Origin: JAISGQ01 sp964500965
Lineage (GTDB): Bacteria > Bacillota > Clostridia > Oscillospirales > Acutalibacteraceae
Reading direction: 5' to 3'
NCBI GenBank assembly: GCA_964500965.1
Contig: CAZCQZ010000025.1
Coordinates: 1-31,261, forward strand
Length of the DNA stretch: 31,261 nt
In this document: positions 30,629 to 31,261 of the stretch, one piece after another
Numbering within the stretch: the first letter of the stretch is position 1
How the letters are laid out: each line of letters opens with the position of its first letter
Made by a program: the position numbers and the translations under genes
Notes under the pieces: generated by a model
What the model saw: the letters and a program-made list of their open reading frames with translations, nothing else
Told to the model about the DNA's origin: nothing
Databases searched by the model: none

Positions 30629-31182
30629 AGTTCAAAACCCTCCTTGTTCAAGAAATTTTTCAGTTTCTTTCTTGTGCGAAGCATGAGCATTGCCACATTA
30701 CTCTCTTTCATAGAGTAATCATTTGCAATCTCGGAAATAGGGCTGACATACCAATATCGACGAATAAAGATATTCCTCGTTTTTTCCGGCAACGACCAGA
30801 GAAAACGATTTAAGGCGTCCCTCAAGGCTACACTTTCTCCAATGTCTTTATCGTTGCGGTCAGGGATGCACTCGGATAGTTCGTCAAGCACCAACGGCAA
30901 TTCACCGCCGCCACGCTTTTTCGCATTTCTTTCATCATAACGGTCTAATGCAAGATGACTGCTGATCTTTCCGACATACGCTTTCAGCGGATCAGGGCGT
31001 TTCGGTGGTACTGTGTCCCATGTTTTGAGATAGGTGTCGTTTACGACCTCTTTTGCATCCTCATCATCGGTTAAAATCTGATATGCGATATAATGGCAAT
31101 ATCGTCCGTATTTCTTTTCTGTTTCTGCAATCGCATTTTCGGAGCGCTCCCAATATAAATCTACGATTTGCTTATCTTCCAT
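30625..31182 (-). CDS. ECF-like RNA polymerase sigma factor
   Basis: The 185 residues have a sigma region 2 at about 20-85 (YCHYIAYQILTDDEDAKEVVNDTYLKTWDT shows the DAxExxQ-type core) and a region 4 at about 125-180 (LPEKTRNIFIRRYWYVSPISEIANDYSMKESNVAMLMLRTRKKL), with an HTH. There is no region 1 or 3. The ATG at 31182 is 8 bases from AAGGAG; GTG 31191 is an alternative. The stop overlaps the anti-sigma start (ATGA), the standard sigma/anti-sigma operon layout. The promoter probably lies in the 79 bases to the window edge. Confidence 0.9.
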   Translation of the reverse strand: MEDKQIVDLYWERSENAIAETEKKYGRYCHYIAYQILTDDEDAKEVVNDTYLKTWDTVPPKRPDPLKAYVGKISSHLALDRYDERNAKKRGGGELPLVLDELSECIPDRNDKDIGESVALRDALNRFLWSLPEKTRNIFIRRYWYVSPISEIANDYSMKESNVAMLMLRTRKKLKNFLNKEGFEL

Positions 31183-31261
31183 GCTCCACACTCCTTTTCT
31201 GTGGTTTGAAGGTCCTTCACCCTAATAAACGGAAAACACGCAGTCCACATCACTCAGCAAA

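Noticed and set aside
1..31261. CRISPR array, integrase, transposase or phage genes
   Set aside because: No regular direct-repeat/spacer array and no recombinase or phage protein were found in the window.

Overview
The window looks like a chromosomal segment of a low-to-mid GC Gram-positive Clostridia member, most likely a gut Oscillospiraceae/Ruminococcaceae relative. The reasons are GGAGG-type ribosome sites, textbook TTGACA-17-TATAAT promoters, a DarA-HolB-RicT cluster, an ECF-type transporter ATPase, a type III pantothenate kinase, CdaR- and LytTR/DUF3021-type regulators and a BspA-like leucine-rich repeat protein. The assignment rests on gene content only.

Layout. 1-212: a two-tRNA transcript (Met-CAT, then Glu-TTC running off the left edge) with its promoter. 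226-4057: a membrane-anchored LRR protein, then an acyl-CoA-condensing HMGL-like synthase (Re-citrate/homocitrate type) co-transcribed with a GntR/FCD regulator from a promoter whose -10 box sits inside a 13-bp inverted repeat. 4106-6721: a P1B metal ATPase divergent from a TetR regulator. 6832-10375: a second TetR regulator divergent from an ABC ATPase, ABC permease, LytTR and DUF3021 operon. 10393-11437: two tandem paralogous small lipoproteins, each with its own promoter. 11458-16645: an arginine block on the minus strand, argG, a small membrane protein, argH, then an ArgC-like and an ArgD-like gene. 16768-19701: PepV-type dipeptidase, NusG-domain-II protein and solute-binding lipoprotein. 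19777-20604: coaX. 20701-24085: a four-gene operon of two zinc-ribbon/cysteine-rich proteins, a lone EcfA-type ATPase and nadE. 24232-25427: a CdaR/PucR regulator. 25609-28146: darA-holB-ricT. 28158-28435: a 2[4Fe-4S] ferredoxin gene. 28712-29926: a G5/3D cell-wall protein. 30197-31182: an ECF-like sigma factor with a short, probably truncated anti-sigma-like partner.

The most unusual content is in the arginine block. ArgG and ArgH keep their diagnostic motifs, and argG has a near-perfect ARG box. The two downstream genes are intact full-length reading frames, but the ArgC-like protein lacks the catalytic Cys and His, and the ArgD-like protein lacks the PLP Schiff-base Lys and the phosphate-binding motif. 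Two adjacent pseudoenzymes from one pathway suggest repurposing (regulatory, scaffold or new chemistry) rather than random decay. Alignments were made by eye from remembered family signatures; no search was run.
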